Source of the DNA: Oxytricha trifallax
Lineage: Eukaryota; Ciliophora; Spirotrichea; Sporadotrichida; Oxytrichidae
Assembly: GCA_000711775.1 (NCBI GenBank)
Contig: ARYC01001238.1
Location: 1 to 64,000 of the forward strand
DNA length: 64,000 nt
Direction: 5' to 3'
The translations under genes were made by a program, and so were the position numbers. Numbering within the stretch: the first letter of the stretch is position 1; each line of letters opens with the position of its first letter. The notes beneath the pieces are model-generated. The model was given only the letters and a program-made list of their open reading frames with translations. It ran no database searches and was not told the origin of the DNA. This document shows, piece after piece, positions 20,120-33,009 of this stretch.

Positions 20120-21420
20120 TAACTATAAACTTAAACTCAATGAATTAAGATTTTGTGGAATTGATCTTATTCAATTTATCATGATTCTTTTTATTTTGAA
20201 GTTTTAGAAATAAATAAATTGAATTTAAACTAGTCATATATTTAATATAATAGTAGGTACACTTATTAATCAAATTTAATAAATAAAAAGAGTCATAAAA
20301 GTCAATTTAAGTTTATGGGAAATATTATAAAATTTACTTATTTATTATAAAATATATTTTGAGTAATGCTTTAATGATATTTTAAAGTTCAATTAAGCTT
20401 CTAATAAAATTAAAAGTGAATAATTATTAATGATTTATTTAAGTAATAAAATATAATGAAAATGGAGGTTAATTTTGAATAATTTCTGATCTGTTTTATA
20501 TTAAATTCTGATGATAGAATACTAAATTTAATATAAATATATAATTAATACATATAAAATATTTTAAATATAATTCAAATCATATCCACCAGAAATGTAA
20601 GAATTAGTACATTTATTGAATAATTTACGACATTTAATATAACAAATTAAATAATATACAAAATGAATGAAATAAAATTGTTTAGCTAAATATGTATGAA
20701 TTAATCCTAAACAATTATCAGATAAGTAGAGAGGCAAAAATTGCATATTCTTCTTACTTTTTCCTCACTAAACATTTCTAAATTAAATATTCAAAAATTA
20801 TCTAGTATGCTTATATATATTTATTGAATATTAATTTCTGTAATTCACTTATTCAAAAGAATTTGAAAATTGGTACATTAAGTTGTCGTAACTTCTATTA
20901 ATATCAGATAGAATTCCTAGTTGAATTATTTGATGTATACTGTTTAACAAGTTATCGGTGGAATGCTTAAGCAATTGCTAAACATGAATTTTGCACTTAT
21001 AAAAACTGTACGTTATTAGTGGAATAAATTGCACTATATTAATGTTGTGACAAGATTTGTTAAGTGTTACTTGGAATGAAGCCATTTGCCTTGGTAATTA
21101 CTTTTAGATATTTTTAATAATTATTGGGAAAAACTCATTGACCATTATACAATTACCTTTTTGTATTTACTTAGAGCTTTTTTATTATTAGGAAGCCTAA
21201 TTTTATAAAGATTATTGCTAATTTTTTAGCAATTAAAGGTAATGATTAAAATTATTTATGAAATTAAGTATAAATTTAAGAGAAGTTCGAATTGCCATAA
21301 CCAATGACTTGATAAGTTTACTATTAGTTTTATTATAACACGACATTTTTTATTATTGTTAAAGTTGATAACTACTTTAATGAGCCATCAATTGTAAAAG
21401 TTTCTAAGGTTAAATATATT
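20120..21420. other. AT-rich DNA, nothing recognised
   Basis: No coding frame, transposon end or RNA gene could be supported in either strand. Confidence 0.4.
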
Positions 21421-21425
21421 CATTT

Positions 21426-22395
21426 ATTCCATTTGGTTAATTTAAAAGGGACTTATGATTGATTTTTATTAGAATCATCTGAATCCTCTTTTAAAAATGT
21501 TGCTTAGTCATAATTTTTCTAATAATTTAAAATAAATTAAAAGTAGGTGTATCCTAGAATATGATCAAAGGATTGATTGTTCTATGTGTCATTTAGATCC
21601 GTTATATTCCTTCGGTTCCTTAATCTCGGCATTTAATTACTTTTCTACCTACTTTTGTGTCTGTCATTTGGATTAAATTTACTTATACCATTGGTCTTGG
21701 AAAATTATTTTTTAAGATGCTAATTCCTCGTCGTTAAATTCTTTACTATCTTAGCATTATGTTTTTATAAGAATCAGGTTGTAATTTATTTGAAGTCTTA
21801 ATGCTTTGGTATTCTGAGTTTATCTCTAAATTTCCCACGTTTTGATTATTTTGGCATATAGTTTGGCCTCTTGCAAATGATAGATGCTTCATCTATGGTT
21901 ATATCGCTTTGGCTTTGTAAGCAGCTGTTTTTACTATTAAATGCTTAGGCTTGTATTACATTTACTTTACTCATTTTTCGACCATGAAAATCAAATTGAA
22001 TCTCCAAGATCTCTATTGAGGCATCCATATCTTTCGATAATCTATCATGTAGAAGTCATTTACACATGGATATATTAGATCATAGTTTAAAATAAAGACA
22101 TATTATCTAATATTAATCTATCACAAATTAGAATTCTCGTTAAGCTTCTCCTTGATTTTTCCTTTTTCTTTTACTGTTTACCCGTGGATATTCTTCGTTC
22201 CAGCTCTTCCTGAATTTACTATTTATAAAACTACTTCTCTAGCTTTGAATCACCTGAAGTTTAATCGTGTCTCTTATAAGCTCTGATTAAATTTTATAGT
22301 CGAGTGGAGAGTCTGTTGAAAAACTTGGTTCTTCACTTTCATGAGAATAGGTCTGAATTTATATCAAATTCAGACCTGTTTTTAAGTTTATAATG
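21426..22395 (-). pseudogene. Long coding remnant, low-complexity charged protein
   Basis: Minus-strand frames in order: YSHESEEPSFSTDSPLDYKI and INSKFRKSWNEEYPRVNSKR (about 22340-22190), MDASIEILEIQFDFHGRK and SQSDITIDEASIICKRPNY (about 22035-21880), DSKEFNDEELASQKIIFQDQ, then KQVEKQLNAEIKEPKEYNG (about 21620), with in-frame TGA after QIQSK and YNGSK. Charged and Gln-rich, as in many ciliate proteins of unknown function. Shifts between frames could be introns, IESs or decay. Confidence 0.45.
22349..22377. repeat. Perfect hairpin, 12-bp arms, 5-base loop
   Basis: AGGTCTGAATTT (22349-22360), loop ATATC, then AAATTCAGACCT, followed by a short T run on the plus strand. It lies at the upstream edge of the coding remnant; role unknown. 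Confidence 0.6.
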
Positions 22396-22399
22396 TCCC

Positions 22400-23170
22400 T
22401 GAAATTCTCCTAGAGAGTCTCAAAAAAAACAAACTTAACATGATCAAGAACAATATTTTATCTTATTGTATACTTGAAACTTCTCTTTTGTTCTACAGAA
22501 TCATTTTTACCTGTAATGTACCATTCTTAGAATTAATTATCTAATTTTGAATCAATACAATAAATTAACATATAGAATCTATAATTATTTACTTATATTC
22601 AACAAATCCATGAGGTAAGGCTTGTTGATATATCTCAATACAACACAATGCTCAGTTAATTTAATATAATATTAATTTTAAGCCAGATAAATTTCTTGGC
22701 TTTAGCATGATACCTCAAATTATAATATATCTCTAAAACTTAAATCTAATATAATATTATATAAAAAATTGAAATAAAATTAAAAATTGATGTTATAATA
22801 TTTACATAATGACTTCTTATCTACAGCATATAAATATTACAAGAAATATAATAGTATCCTCGAGCAATAGTAAGGAAATGAAAATATTAACAATGAATAA
22901 AATATGCAAGAAACAGTATTAAAGAACAAAACCTTTTAATTTGATAAAGAATCATATTGGCTCTAAATTTATTTGTGCTAAAAAATATTCATTTGAATCT
23001 TCAATTTAAATTATCTATATCTCTGATTTTAATGAGAGAAGACATCATTTGAACGACTATTATTGCCTTATTAAACAAAAACAATATTGAAAGAGACTAA
23101 AATTTGTCTTCAGTTATGTTTGAAGAGTACAAAGCCCCAAATTGATATATTTTAATGAAGTCTAGCTTTA
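22400..23170. other. AT-rich spacer
   Basis: No supported gene or repeat. Confidence 0.4.
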
Positions 23171-23174
23171 ATTA

Positions 23175-23393
23175 ATGTCTGGAGATGCCAACAATAATTT
23201 CCTTCAACTACAACACATTCAAGTATCTAATTCAGGAAGCCAATATATCTAATTATTAAGATAAATAAATTTTCATAAATACCAAAGAAAATACTTTAAG
23301 ATTGGATAGTAGTTAATAAAAGTTTCAATGTCTCGTCCTACTTATTAATAGCCTGAATCAAAATCTCCATTAATAGACATTTTATAATGCTGA
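23175..23393 (+). CDS. Short gene start or exon, family unknown
   Basis: ATG at 23175 opens MSGDANNNFLQLQHIQVSNS..., continuing to SRPTYQQPESKSPLIDILQC and TGA 23391-23393. Seven TAA/TAG Gln codons. The AT-rich middle may hide an intron. After the TGA, frame +1 gives more plausible sequence (NADSCDVDIS), so the gene may continue after a frameshift. Unknown function. Confidence 0.4.
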
Positions 23394-23399
23394 TTCGTG

Positions 23400-24370
23400 T
23401 GATGTTGATATCTCTTCGTGAAATTGCAAATAAGTAGGAAACTTATTTGAAATTTACAATTTTAAGTTCCAATTTCTGATGTCGAAAGTTTCATATTAGC
23501 TTAATATAGATGCATAAGAAACAATCATAATAAATAATTAATTTTGTTGGCGATAATTTATCTTTAAACGCTCATTACATCAGAAAACTTTGGCATTTTA
23601 TGCGAGACTTAGATAACAGTTAACTAACCACTTCATATTGATTAAGTTCAATTTATCTCTTGAATTATCAAATTTCAGGCATTTGTATAAAAATTATTAA
23701 ATTGTAACGTAAATAAGATAATAATCAATTTTTAAATAAAATTTATTGTTATTTTTTAAGATTCAGTGAAGATCTTTAATACTGAGTAGATGAGTAGATA
23801 TTATTGCTAATGCAAAAAGGCTAGATTTAATTGCTCTATATATATTGATGCCTTTAAATTCATTCATATTGCTTAGAAGTTTTTAGAAAATTAGTTATTT
23901 AGTAGATATTTTTAAATGGTTTCAAGTAGCACAACTTGAAACACTGAGGCAGAAAAATTGGAAAACGATTTAAATTTATATCTTAACTTGCTCCTTGTTA
24001 TATAAGTTTCAGTTAAGTTCATAAATATATTTAATAACGATATTTAAGAAACAAGGCAATTAAATTAATAGGGATATAATATATCTAAATAATCTTTTGG
24101 TAAATGGCATTAATTTATTAAATAGTTTAATATTTTACATACTTCTCTTTTCGAATGCATTAAAAAGATAATGGTATTAAAGAATAAAGCGAAGACTGAG
24201 ATGGAAATAATAGATTTAAAATTAATAAAGAAGCTTCACTCAAACAATAATATAAAATAGGAAAATAATTCATAAAAAATTTAATAGTGTAACTAAAGAA
24301 AGTAAAATCTCATATATTTTGAATAATAAGTCAAAAACTATCATTCAAAATGGAAATTTATTTGGTTTAA
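23400..24370. other. AT-rich DNA with at most weak coding hints
   Basis: A plus-strand frame near 23770-23950 is open but not convincing. Nothing else recognised. Confidence 0.3.
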
Positions 24371-24374
24371 AAGT

Positions 24375-24607
24375 ATTAGTATTTACAAATACAAAAATGT
24401 AATCGCATTTCCATTAATATATTCCCCTTCATATCTTCAGCCATATTTCCATTCTTTATATTAATTCCCTTTCAATTTAATCTTTTGAGTCTTCTGTCTA
24501 TGCTTCCAAGGATCTTCCCCAATCTATCGCTCAAATATAATTATGTTTAACTTCATTTTTTGTAGCGTTATAATCTCATTGAGAAACCGCATCTTATGCT
24601 CAGACAT
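24375..24607 (-). pseudogene. MORN-repeat-like gene, start codon inside the TBE-C target site
   Basis: Minus-strand ATG at 24607 overlaps the ATT target duplication (24606-24608): MSEHKMRFLNEIITLQKMKL, then GEDPWKHRQKTQKIKLKGNQ and the MORN-like YKEWKYG*RYEGEYINGNA with one in-frame TGA (about 24432). MORN repeats (YEGxxxNG) are common in ciliate membrane and cytoskeleton proteins. TBE-C thus lies exactly at the 5' end of this reading frame; sequence upstream of the gene continues at 28619. The TGA suggests a decayed copy, or a base change from a Gly codon. Confidence 0.5.
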
Positions 24608-24746
24608 TCAAAACCCCAAAACTCTTTCAGTAAATTGATTGAGTTTTTTATTGATAAAAGTTGACTATTAGTGCATAATTTATTAGGGTTTTAATAGGGT
24701 TTATGTAGGGGTTTAATGTTTAAATATTAGTAATTTAAGTTAATAT

Positions 24747-25798
24747 ATGCGAGGTTTTGGGTCTGTTTATGACTGTGAGTATATAGATTTATTGTTTAAG
24801 TTGTGATATGGATGTGATTAATATGGTGATCAACTCAGACCTATTCTTAATTATACATCAATAGCAAGGATACTTCATAAATCTCCTGCAACTGTGAGGT
24901 CTCATTGTCTATTATCATTGAATTTAAAGAGATAGCAACTTAATTCTAAGCCTAAGAGACCCTTAAAATTTTAGCAGCATCATAATAAATATCTTATTAA
25001 TGATAAGACTCTTAAATACTTGGCCTATTCTCTCTTTAGCCTAGAGGGCTGTGATGTTTCATCGCCAATTCCCTGAGCTTTACATCTCTGCTTAATCGAT
25101 AGCTAACATTTACAAAAAGAATGGACTATCATACAAGACAGTCAATCGCATAAAGAGAGTAATTGACTTTAATGTTCCATTTTATAAGAATAATTTAAAT
25201 TATATATTCGATTAAATGCAGAGGTCTTAAGAGCATAATATAAAGTTCATACACGCTGATGAGGCTGTATTTACATTCAATACCTTTATATCAAGGTCTT
25301 GGCACAAGAGGTATAGTAATATAGAAGTATATGATTAAAAGGTGAAGGTTTAAACTCATGCTATAATTGATGGAATCAGTGAAGATAGTGGCATCGAGAC
25401 TTATGTTAGTCACCCTCGTTTTATAAAGACTGAATAATATATTAAGTTCTTGGAATAACTCAGAGAAAAGTACGCTGACTAAGAGATTATTCTATTTGTA
25501 GATCACTTGTCAGTCCACAAAACTAAAGACTCAAGGAAGGAATATGAAAGGCTAAATATAACACCTGTATTTAATGTTCCCAACAGTCCTCAGTTCAATG
25601 GAATTGAATTATAATGGGGGTTATTGAAAGGACACTACAAGAAACTTCTACTCTATCACTTAATGCACGACTTGAAGATAGATACAGTCGAATTTTATTA
25701 AGAATGCTGCTAAGAGAGTCAGCGATGATAAAGATAAAGTATGTGCAAGAGAAGGGAGATTTTGTGTATATAAATAAATTTAAGATTTAAACGAATGA
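24747..25798 (+). pseudogene. TBE-C 42-kD DDE transposase, several lesions
   Basis: ATG at 24747 (MRGFGSVYDCEYIDLLFKL) is followed by an in-frame TGA about 20 codons in. A deletion near 25025-25060 shifts the frame, and an extra T near 25693 shifts it again before the normal end at TGA 25796-25798. Catalytic blocks persist: IHADEAVFTFNTF, LFVDHLSVHKT (His replaces the Asn after the second Asp) and NGIELQWG (Gln by TAA where others have Tyr). Inactive copy. Confidence 0.87.
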
Positions 25799-25804
25799 AT
25801 AAAT

Positions 25805-26563
25805 TCACATATTAGATTTGCCCGTAAAGGGATTTGGCTTCTCTTTCTTTTCTTCCTCTTAAGGCTTGCTTGAGCCCATGTTACTACTCTATGTGCCAGC
25901 ATCTGCATCTATGTTCTTCTCATTTGGCTTTTAGAAATCTTTGAAGAGTCTCTTACTCAATTCATACTTTACTTGAGACTTTCTCTCTCTGTTTAATTTT
26001 CTGCGCTCTTTCATCAGTGCAAGGGTAGGCTAACTAGAGATGAATGGATGCTTCTACAGTTCCTAGAGCCAGGTATCACTTATTTTAATACCCTGCTTCT
26101 CTTTTCCTTCAGGAAAGATGCTATAGCGTTTCTTGTGAGCTTCTTAAATAACTTCATTTAAGAACTCAGGTTTCAGAGTTCCAAGGACACCAAAGAAGAA
26201 GTTTCTCTCTGGCAACTTATTAGAGAGCTGTAGCTTTGATGGAAGGTAGAGAGCTACGTCCGGATCACTCATAGCATCGTCATATAGGTTTGTCACTGAT
26301 ATTTCAGGGTAGTTAGGTATCTCTATCATCCTAATTTCATTAGACTTAAAAGCTTTTTTCTCTTCACTCAGTAAGGCTTTTAAGAATGAGATTTTAGTTC
26401 CCACCTAAGTTGGCAAGAGCAATCCAACTATGGTTAATCTATTAGTATTAGTTAAAAGTTTACCTTACTATACCAAATATCTATAGAGGTTTTCTTTACT
26501 TCTAATTTTTCCTATTAAATCTTGAGATTAAATTCTCTTCATTTCATCATTCATAGACTCCAT
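25805..26563 (-). pseudogene. TBE-C 22-kD gene, intron-2 region deleted
   Basis: Starts MESMNDEMKRIQSQDL at 26563; intron 1 (GTAAAC...ATAG) is still recognisable near 26465-26430. The core KISFLKALLSEEKKAFKS, EIPNYPEISVTNLYDDAM and KLPERNFFFGVLGTL is open. A deletion removes intron 2 and the KPGTGIFL block near 26030; the C-terminus NPFTGKSNM ends at TGA 25805-25807. Convergent with the transposase stop, 6 bp away. Confidence 0.85.
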
Positions 26564-27014
26564 TATACTTCCTCTTTCTAGAAATGTTAATGAAATTTAA
26601 AATTATGGATATCCATTCTAAGTTTATTAAAATCTTACTACTAAATAGGGAGGACCTACTGGAGGTCAACATTGAAAAGATATGCGGAGAAGCATTGAAA
26701 AACTTGCTCCAAGTTTCACAGATTGATTTCCATTTTTATCAAACTTTCTCCATTAAATTGCTCCTAATAATGTTTAATTATTTTAGGAGGTCCTCCAAAT
26801 TAAGTTCGAACTTTATTAGGAGGTTAAATTAAAGTTCAAAACCGTATTAGGTGGTGCATTAAAAAATTAAAATTTAAAACATCTCCTCCTAAATTTACAA
26901 GAACAGATTTAGGAGCACCACCTAACTTTACAAAAATAATTTAGGTGCATTTTAATGTATAAAATGGATGGAATAGTATATATATTATTTCTAATGTTAA
27001 AAAATATAAATCTA
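26564..27014. promoter_or_regulatory. TBE-C divergent intergenic region
   Basis: Contains AGGAGGTCCTCC palindrome (about 26784) and CTCCTAATAA/TTATTAGGAG repeats as in A and D, plus a duplicated AGGTGGTGC/GCACCACCT inverted pair (26848-26935) not seen in A or D. Confidence 0.4.
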
Positions 27015-28452
27015 ATGTCTCGCACTCTGTTCCCATTAAACCTCTTTAAATCTTTGAGGATAAGCTCTTTCTTGTAAAAGGAAATTGAGACTTGTGATGC
27101 CTCTACCTAATATGAACCTGAAATTTTTTAACTTTAGGTCTCAGACTTTGAATAACAATTCAGTTGTTAAATAGAAATGCAGAGCTAAGAAATTTAATGC
27201 GAAGTTCCAATGAATATGGTTGAAGAGGAGGAAGAGAAAAAAGAAATAAAAGCATTACATTTATGTGAGGAGTGTGAGAAGAACTTCACTTATAAATCTG
27301 CTCTTAAGCGTCATATCTTAGAGCAGCATTCTAACAAGCCCAAGCTCTATCTTAAGCATGATAAGATAGATGGAAAATATTTCTGCCCTTACTGCAATAA
27401 GTAATACAATCATTCAAGGGATCTAAAAGTTCATCTATAAAACCATCATGGCAAGAAGTTTGAAGTAATAGATCCAGAGACTGGTGAGGTCTTACTTTAA
27501 AAAAGAAAGCCAAGAGACCCTTTTGAAACTTTGGAACAAAGAGTTAAGAAAGAAAATAAGCTTATTAAAGCAGTGGGAAACCTTCCAGCTTCTAAGATAG
27601 CTAAAATCACTTTGAAGATATAAGCACTAAAGCTTCCAATTTTAAATGTAATTGATCTTAAAGAATGTAAGGAAAGTTATCTTATACTTAAGGACAAGTT
27701 TGAGAAAAGGGTCATAACTGGTTAGCTGTTAGCATACAAGATTTATCCATTCAACTACTTTAAATGCGATGACAAGTATCAAATGGAATTTGTCAATGAG
27801 TACTAAGCTCTTAATAAAGCAAGGGATTGACAGTGCAGATTTATAATTAAGCTCGATGAAATACTGCTTGCTCAAGATCATGTTGCTTTTCGTCTCCATC
27901 TATATTAAATGACTCTAAGAGACTAAATATAAGATTAAAGGATTCCAAAGTAGCTACCCCTTATTCTTATAAATATTTGCAAATTCATTGAAGAGCTGCA
28001 CACTTTATGGAATGTCCATAGAGACTTGAAGCCAGAGAATATTATGCTTAATTTTTAACTTCTCATAGTAGTAATTATTGTTTTCAATAGATCATAAAGA
28101 TTAGAAGCTTCAAGACTTGGACGTTTATGGTACTCCTGGATATTTTCCAGAAAGGGAGGATTGGAGAGATGATGATATTAAGTGTGATGTATGGGCACTA
28201 GCAGCAATTATTGCTGAATGCGATATGCCAAGAAATGATTACTATAGCTGTAAGAGAGAGAAAGATTCAAAGAAGAGAATACAGCACTATCTAGACTAGA
28301 ATAAGATAAAAGGCAAAATGAAAGATATGGCTGAGTAGATAATCATTAAGTCTAATTATAGAGCGGAGCATTCAATTCACTAAATTGTAAGCTGGATAGG
28401 ATAAATAAAGTTTAGGAAGTAGCCTCATGATGCAAAAGTATTTTTTGAGTGA
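27015..28452 (+). pseudogene. TBE-C 57-kD zinc-finger/kinase gene with TGA and frameshift
   Basis: ATG at 27015 (MSRTLFPLNLFKSLRI). Two C2H2 fingers: CEECEKNFTYKSALKRHILE...H and CPYCNKQYNHSRDLKVHLQN...H (about 27270-27460). Kinase-like part: ELHTLWNVHRDLKPENIMLN (about 28040); the DFN Asp is replaced (VFNR); GTPGYFPEREDW follows. An in-frame TGA at about 27827 and a frame change near 28110 disrupt it; it ends at TGA 28450-28452. The lost Asp means no kinase activity even if repaired. Confidence 0.85.
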
Positions 28453-28689
28453 ATAGAAAAAATAAAACACCTCTAATACACACTAATATTCAATATATTT
28501 AAACATTAAATCCCTACATATACCCTATTAAAACCCTAATAAAGTATGCACTAATAGTCTACTTTTATCAACAAAAAAAACTCAATCAAACTACTGAAAG
28601 GGTTTTGGGGTTTTGATTGCGCAAAGACAGAAACTGTTTAAGGAAAAGGAGATTATTTTATCCAAAAACATCAACTTATTATTGTCAAA

Positions 28690-29215
28690 AATAATAATAA
28701 ATGAGAAACATCCCAAGAAGAGGCATTTTTGAAAAGGTTTTCAAGGAACTCATAATCGAGGTTAATTTTAATGGCTGAAAACAGTGGATTAATTGATGGT
28801 GAAAGAGTAAAAGAAAAAGAGGTTCTTGAAACAAATCAAAAATTCTGAGAAACCAACAGAAGACTCATACCTCATCTGGTTATAAATTAACCAGAATTCA
28901 TGGTTTTACTGAATTAGTTAATGAAGATTAGGCAATCTTTTACTTTAAAATATTATATTAACATGCAGTTATTTACAAACAAAAGAAATGTTGCCGATTC
29001 CAGTTTGGAACATTAAAGAGGCTTGCACAAGAGAGACATTTAAACAAGAGTAGTAGAAAATACTATTACAAGAGAAGAAGAGACAGGAGAAGGCAGGGAA
29101 GATATTGTAAGATTCAAAGACTTTATATGCCAGCAAGAGGAGTTGTTGATCTTGGAAAGAAAGTTTGACAATAACAATAAAGATGCAATATTAAAGCTAT
29201 AAAGCAATTGATAAA
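28690..29215 (+). pseudogene. Coding remnant, charged and helical
   Basis: Plus-strand blocks MRNIPRRGIFEKVFKELIIE, MAENSGLIDGERVKEKEVLE, EMLPIPVWNIKEACTRETFK and KILLQEKKRQEKAGKILQDS (about 28995-29120), in two to three frames with TGA at 28843. The LPIPVWNIKEACT block is the most protein-like. Family not recognised. Confidence 0.4.
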
Positions 29216-29664
29216 AATAACTAATAATAACCTTTTGCTTTAATTAAGATAAGAAAATATATAATTTCGTTTAAGCTTTATCAAAATATTTTGATGAAAC
29301 AAAATACATCTTTATTATTAACGACAAACATTCAAATAAAAATATTAATCACAAAAAAAAAATGATTTTTTGAGCTATAGTAAATTTTTTATTACTCTAA
29401 ATAATCTTCTCTAATCAAATGTGAATTCTTTCTCATTTAGATTTGATATTAATTTGAAAATAAAGTAAATAACATCAGAGTAATTTTTTAATTTCAGTAG
29501 CATCTTTTTCACTATGTTAGTTGTTTTAATATTTTATTTTATAAAACTTAAAATTTCGTTCAACTTGTTTTATAAAAATAACAACATAAAATATATTATT
29601 AGCACTTATTTTAATATAGCAATTACCTGAACTCAATAATTTCCCCAAAAATCATACATTTCGG

Positions 29665-29960
29665 ATAATTAATTAAAACAAGAAGAAGAAGCCTGAAGGA
29701 CCACATATCGATTAAATCACAGATTTTGAATCGCTGAATAAGATTATGAGAATAAGTAATAGCATAGGTAAGAAGTAAAGAATAAACAAGAAAATCAATA
29801 AACTCGAAAGCAAAGAACCAATAGTAGTGGTAGAAAAGTCTAGTGGCACAAATATTAACCAAAATAGAAGCAAGTTGACAAACCTAAGATCTCTACTTAA
29901 GAGAAGGTTCAATCACTTTTGAAGAGAAGAGAGCAGAAAATTTTTAATGTAGCTGAATAG
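29665..29960 (+). pseudogene. Coding remnant, Lys/Ser-rich
   Basis: Plus-strand frame KKKKPEGPHIDQITDFESLN, IMRISNSIGKKQRINKKINK, KEPIVVVEKSSGTNINQNRS, LTNLRSLLKRRFNHF then TGA. Open frames continue to about 30110 in other phases. Unknown family. Confidence 0.4.
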
Positions 29961-30269
29961 TTGAGAAATAGAAACAAGTTCGCATTGAAGAAAGAGGAAA
30001 GCTAGATCATGAAGATGAAAAGAGAAGAGGGAGAGAGCAAAAGAAACTGAAGAGCTCGATGATTTTCTTAGCTAAGAGTAAAATACTCAAGAAGATGAAT
30101 AAAAGTATGGATTGCCACTGAAAAGTCAATTAAAGTGGGAGACTTTATTGAGTGGAAATTAGTTTATTGATAAAACACAATAGGCCGTTGATGTTTGAGT
30201 CACATTCATCTGAATTGATAAAAATAAGAGATAATTCAAGGTTTAAAATGCAAATACAAAACCATTGCT

Positions 30270-30852
30270 AATATCTATTCTCTTTTATTTAACTCTCTGA
30301 TTTGGTTTCCAAAAAATGAATATTCTGGTTATGCATTATGACTCTTTTCGTAAATCTCTAAACTCAACTTGTCAGGGCACATCTTTTGGACGAAGATGTA
30401 TATCTTATATGATGCTATCAAACGGGAGCCACTATCCCGTTCTCAGCTCTAGGTTATGAAACTATATCTTTAACATCCTCTTTTTCGCAATAATGAATTT
30501 CTCGCAACAATGTGATGTGCAGAATCCTCATCCACAAGAATCTTACCATTCTTTGTAAGTTTAACCGCATACCCTCATAGACTTCCTCATACCCATGCTT
30601 CTTAATAGGTTACTGAGCCAATCCCTTTTTTGATTGACAACTCAGATGATATGAATACATTCCTCTTAGATAAAATGTATTGTTATATAATAAATTCTTG
30701 ATCTGAAAAAGTAAAGAAAAGTAAATCTTCAATCCCCATACGGATTCATTGCCACAACTTCGTATAATCTGCCATATATATTCATGCAATCTTAAGCTAT
30801 ATAGAACTACAAACTTTAGTCTCTTTATTCCCATTATAAATGATTGGATCAT
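30270..30852 (-). pseudogene. Coding remnant, function uncertain
   Basis: Minus-strand frames MIQSFIMGIKRLKFVVLYSL, KKGLAQQPIKKHGYEEVYEG and, in another phase, KNGKILVDEDSAHHIVARNS followed by LLRKRG (about 30545-30490). VDEDSAHH could be part of a DDE-type or other nuclease domain, but support is weak. Confidence 0.25.
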
Positions 30853-30999
30853 TAATATTTTTAAGCTGTTGAATTTTAGTTTTTTTTTAATTGCGATAAG
30901 CTAAAATTTTTTTATTTTTATTTAGACAATCGCTTACCTTTGTATACCACAATTGTTCTATTCTTTTAATTGAATCTTAATTATAGTTATGTCTTTTGA

Positions 31000-32400
31000 A
31001 TTTAACTTACAGGTTATGGCATAGCGATGGCAGTTGTAGCTTCTTTAAAACTGTCAGCTACATTAAAAACCTTTTGTTTTCATTAATTTCTCCCATTCTC
31101 TTGTTCTATTTGTGCTCTTCCTAGAGTATTTTTATTTATATGTGTACTTCTTGAGCTATCATTCTCATAGTCTTTGTCACAGTAGTAGCAGATAAGCCGA
31201 ATTGAATCATCAATTACTGGTAGTTTACCCCTCTTCCTGACCAACTCTAGATAATTATTATATATTTTAAGTAAAATTTAAATCTGAATGATGTAGACCT
31301 TCATAAGTAACATTCAAACCACAGTTTTGAATATTCAGAATGAGCGATTTGTCACTTTATTTTAGAGCAGTTCGTTCCCTTTTTCTAAATACCCATATTA
31401 CAATATAGACTAAGAATTTCTTTTTAAAAAATATAGATATTATGAAATACTTTAATTCCAATACAAATTGATCTTCAGACCATATTTTAAATTATAATTT
31501 TTATATTATATTAAATTCAATATTTTTATACTATAGGATAAAGCTTAATAATTATAAGTTAATAGTATATAATATAATAAAGTCCTAATATCATTAATTC
31601 TAAGAAACTCTATAAAACTAACTAAACACGTCGATGTTAAATAAAATGTTCATTTATATTTAATTCTTGCTTTTTTTTAACTATAATAAAATGTTGGCTT
31701 TTATAATCTATATTTTTAGTTTGATTTGTTTAAATCACATAAAAATAGAGAAAGTGGAAGTTGCATTATAGAAATTTAATCCAAGCCTAGATGTAAGTTA
31801 AATACCAAAATTATTCATTTAATCTGTCGAATATTAAGTTATTATTTTATTCTTGAAATTTGCTAATGTTTATTTACTGGTAACTATCTATAGACTTGTA
31901 GTTTAAAGCTCGGTTTTTAATTGAAGACTTAAATTATTTTTATAAAAATGGGAATCTTAGCCAAATTATTTATATTTGAACTATACCCTCTGATAGTATA
32001 TTACCTTCAGAAGTTTATAAATAATCTATTTTATACACCTCAAAGGTGATTAATGAACTTATCAAATTATTTTAAGCTATATAAAATTTAATATTTCAAG
32101 TTTATTTGACAATTTAATTTTTTCCTTTTAATTTTAATATCTTGTCAATACATTAGTAATCATTTCTTAAAATATTAAATAATAAATTTAAGAATTTACT
32201 CAGGATTCAATTAAACTAAAAAGAACTATTAATAAATTTAAATTTGATAAATATAATTATTAAGTTTATATTTTATTATGAAGAGCGAATAGTGAGAGGG
32301 CATGACTATAAAGAACTCTAGCACAAATTAAGATCTAAAAAAGATTGGATCACCTTCCTCAAATAAAATAGTATAATTTTTTCTCATTATTATATCTAGA
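31000..32400. other. AT-rich DNA, nothing recognised
   Basis: Apart from short open frames expected with a single stop codon, no gene, repeat or element end could be supported. Confidence 0.4.
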
Positions 32401-32414
32401 TTGATACTATCTGC

Positions 32415-32790
32415 CACCAGACCAGCTGATTTCAATGAGGTTCATAAAAATATTTCCTTGTTGGGAAAAGAAAATTCCTCAAATGCGCGGATGCGCAGGT
32501 TTTCAATGTGCCACACTTTGAAGAATTCTCATGAATAATATATTTAGGGAGATTAATGAAGACCAACACATTATGATATTATTAAATTTTATGAAGACTT
32601 ACAGACGCTTCCTGCCAGAAAGAACATATATGGGATTCTTTGAACAATTTGGCCGAACTATGTCAGCGAGCTTATTAAAAACTCAAAAAGAAAAATACTT
32701 ATAAATGAGAAAGAAGAAGACAAGCAGGAACATATTCATATCAGATTCGACATATATTCAAAAAGTTCAAAGTGGGCTATTTTTTTTAAT
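32415..32790 (+). pseudogene. Second distant 22-kD-like relic
   Basis: Blocks align in order with the TBE 22-kD protein: KFLKCADAQVFNVPHFEEFS (TBE: AFKSNEIRMIEIPNYPEIS), NNIFREINEDQHIMILL (VTNLYDDAMSDPDV), LPARKNIYGIL (LPERNFFFGVL), TIWPNYVSELIKNSKRKILI (TLKPEYLNEVIQEAHKKRYS) and NEKEEDKQE (PEEKEKQG). The frame changes at least twice and a TGA follows YGIL. It lies upstream of, and convergent with, the transposase relic at 33826-34290, repeating the arrangement at 15.3-17.1 kb. Confidence 0.6.
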
Positions 32791-33009
32791 TTTCCTGTAT
32801 TTAACTTAATTGCTTAAACTATTTATAGAGACCAAGAGAAAATCATTGTCACTTTTTAAGTATATTTCTAAACCAAGTACATATAAAAAGAAAATAAAAC
32901 TCCATATGATATCTCTTCCTTTTTCAAAATTCAACGAGGTGTCAGAACGACATGGCCCGATAAATATAATCATCAAGTTTTTTTTAATATTAAATTCTAA
33001 AAATAAATA

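Larger units (their letters stand above)
24609..28615. mobile_element. TBE-C, complete but diverged element in inverted orientation (4007 bp)
   Basis: C4A4 ends (CAAAACCCCAAAAC...) with terminal repeats of the A/D type; ATT duplication at 24606-24608 and 28616-28618. Relative to A, B and D the whole element is flipped: transposase (plus) at left, 22-kD (minus), 57-kD (plus) at right. It shows more divergence and more lesions than A or D, so it is an older insertion of the same broad subfamily. Confidence 0.95.
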
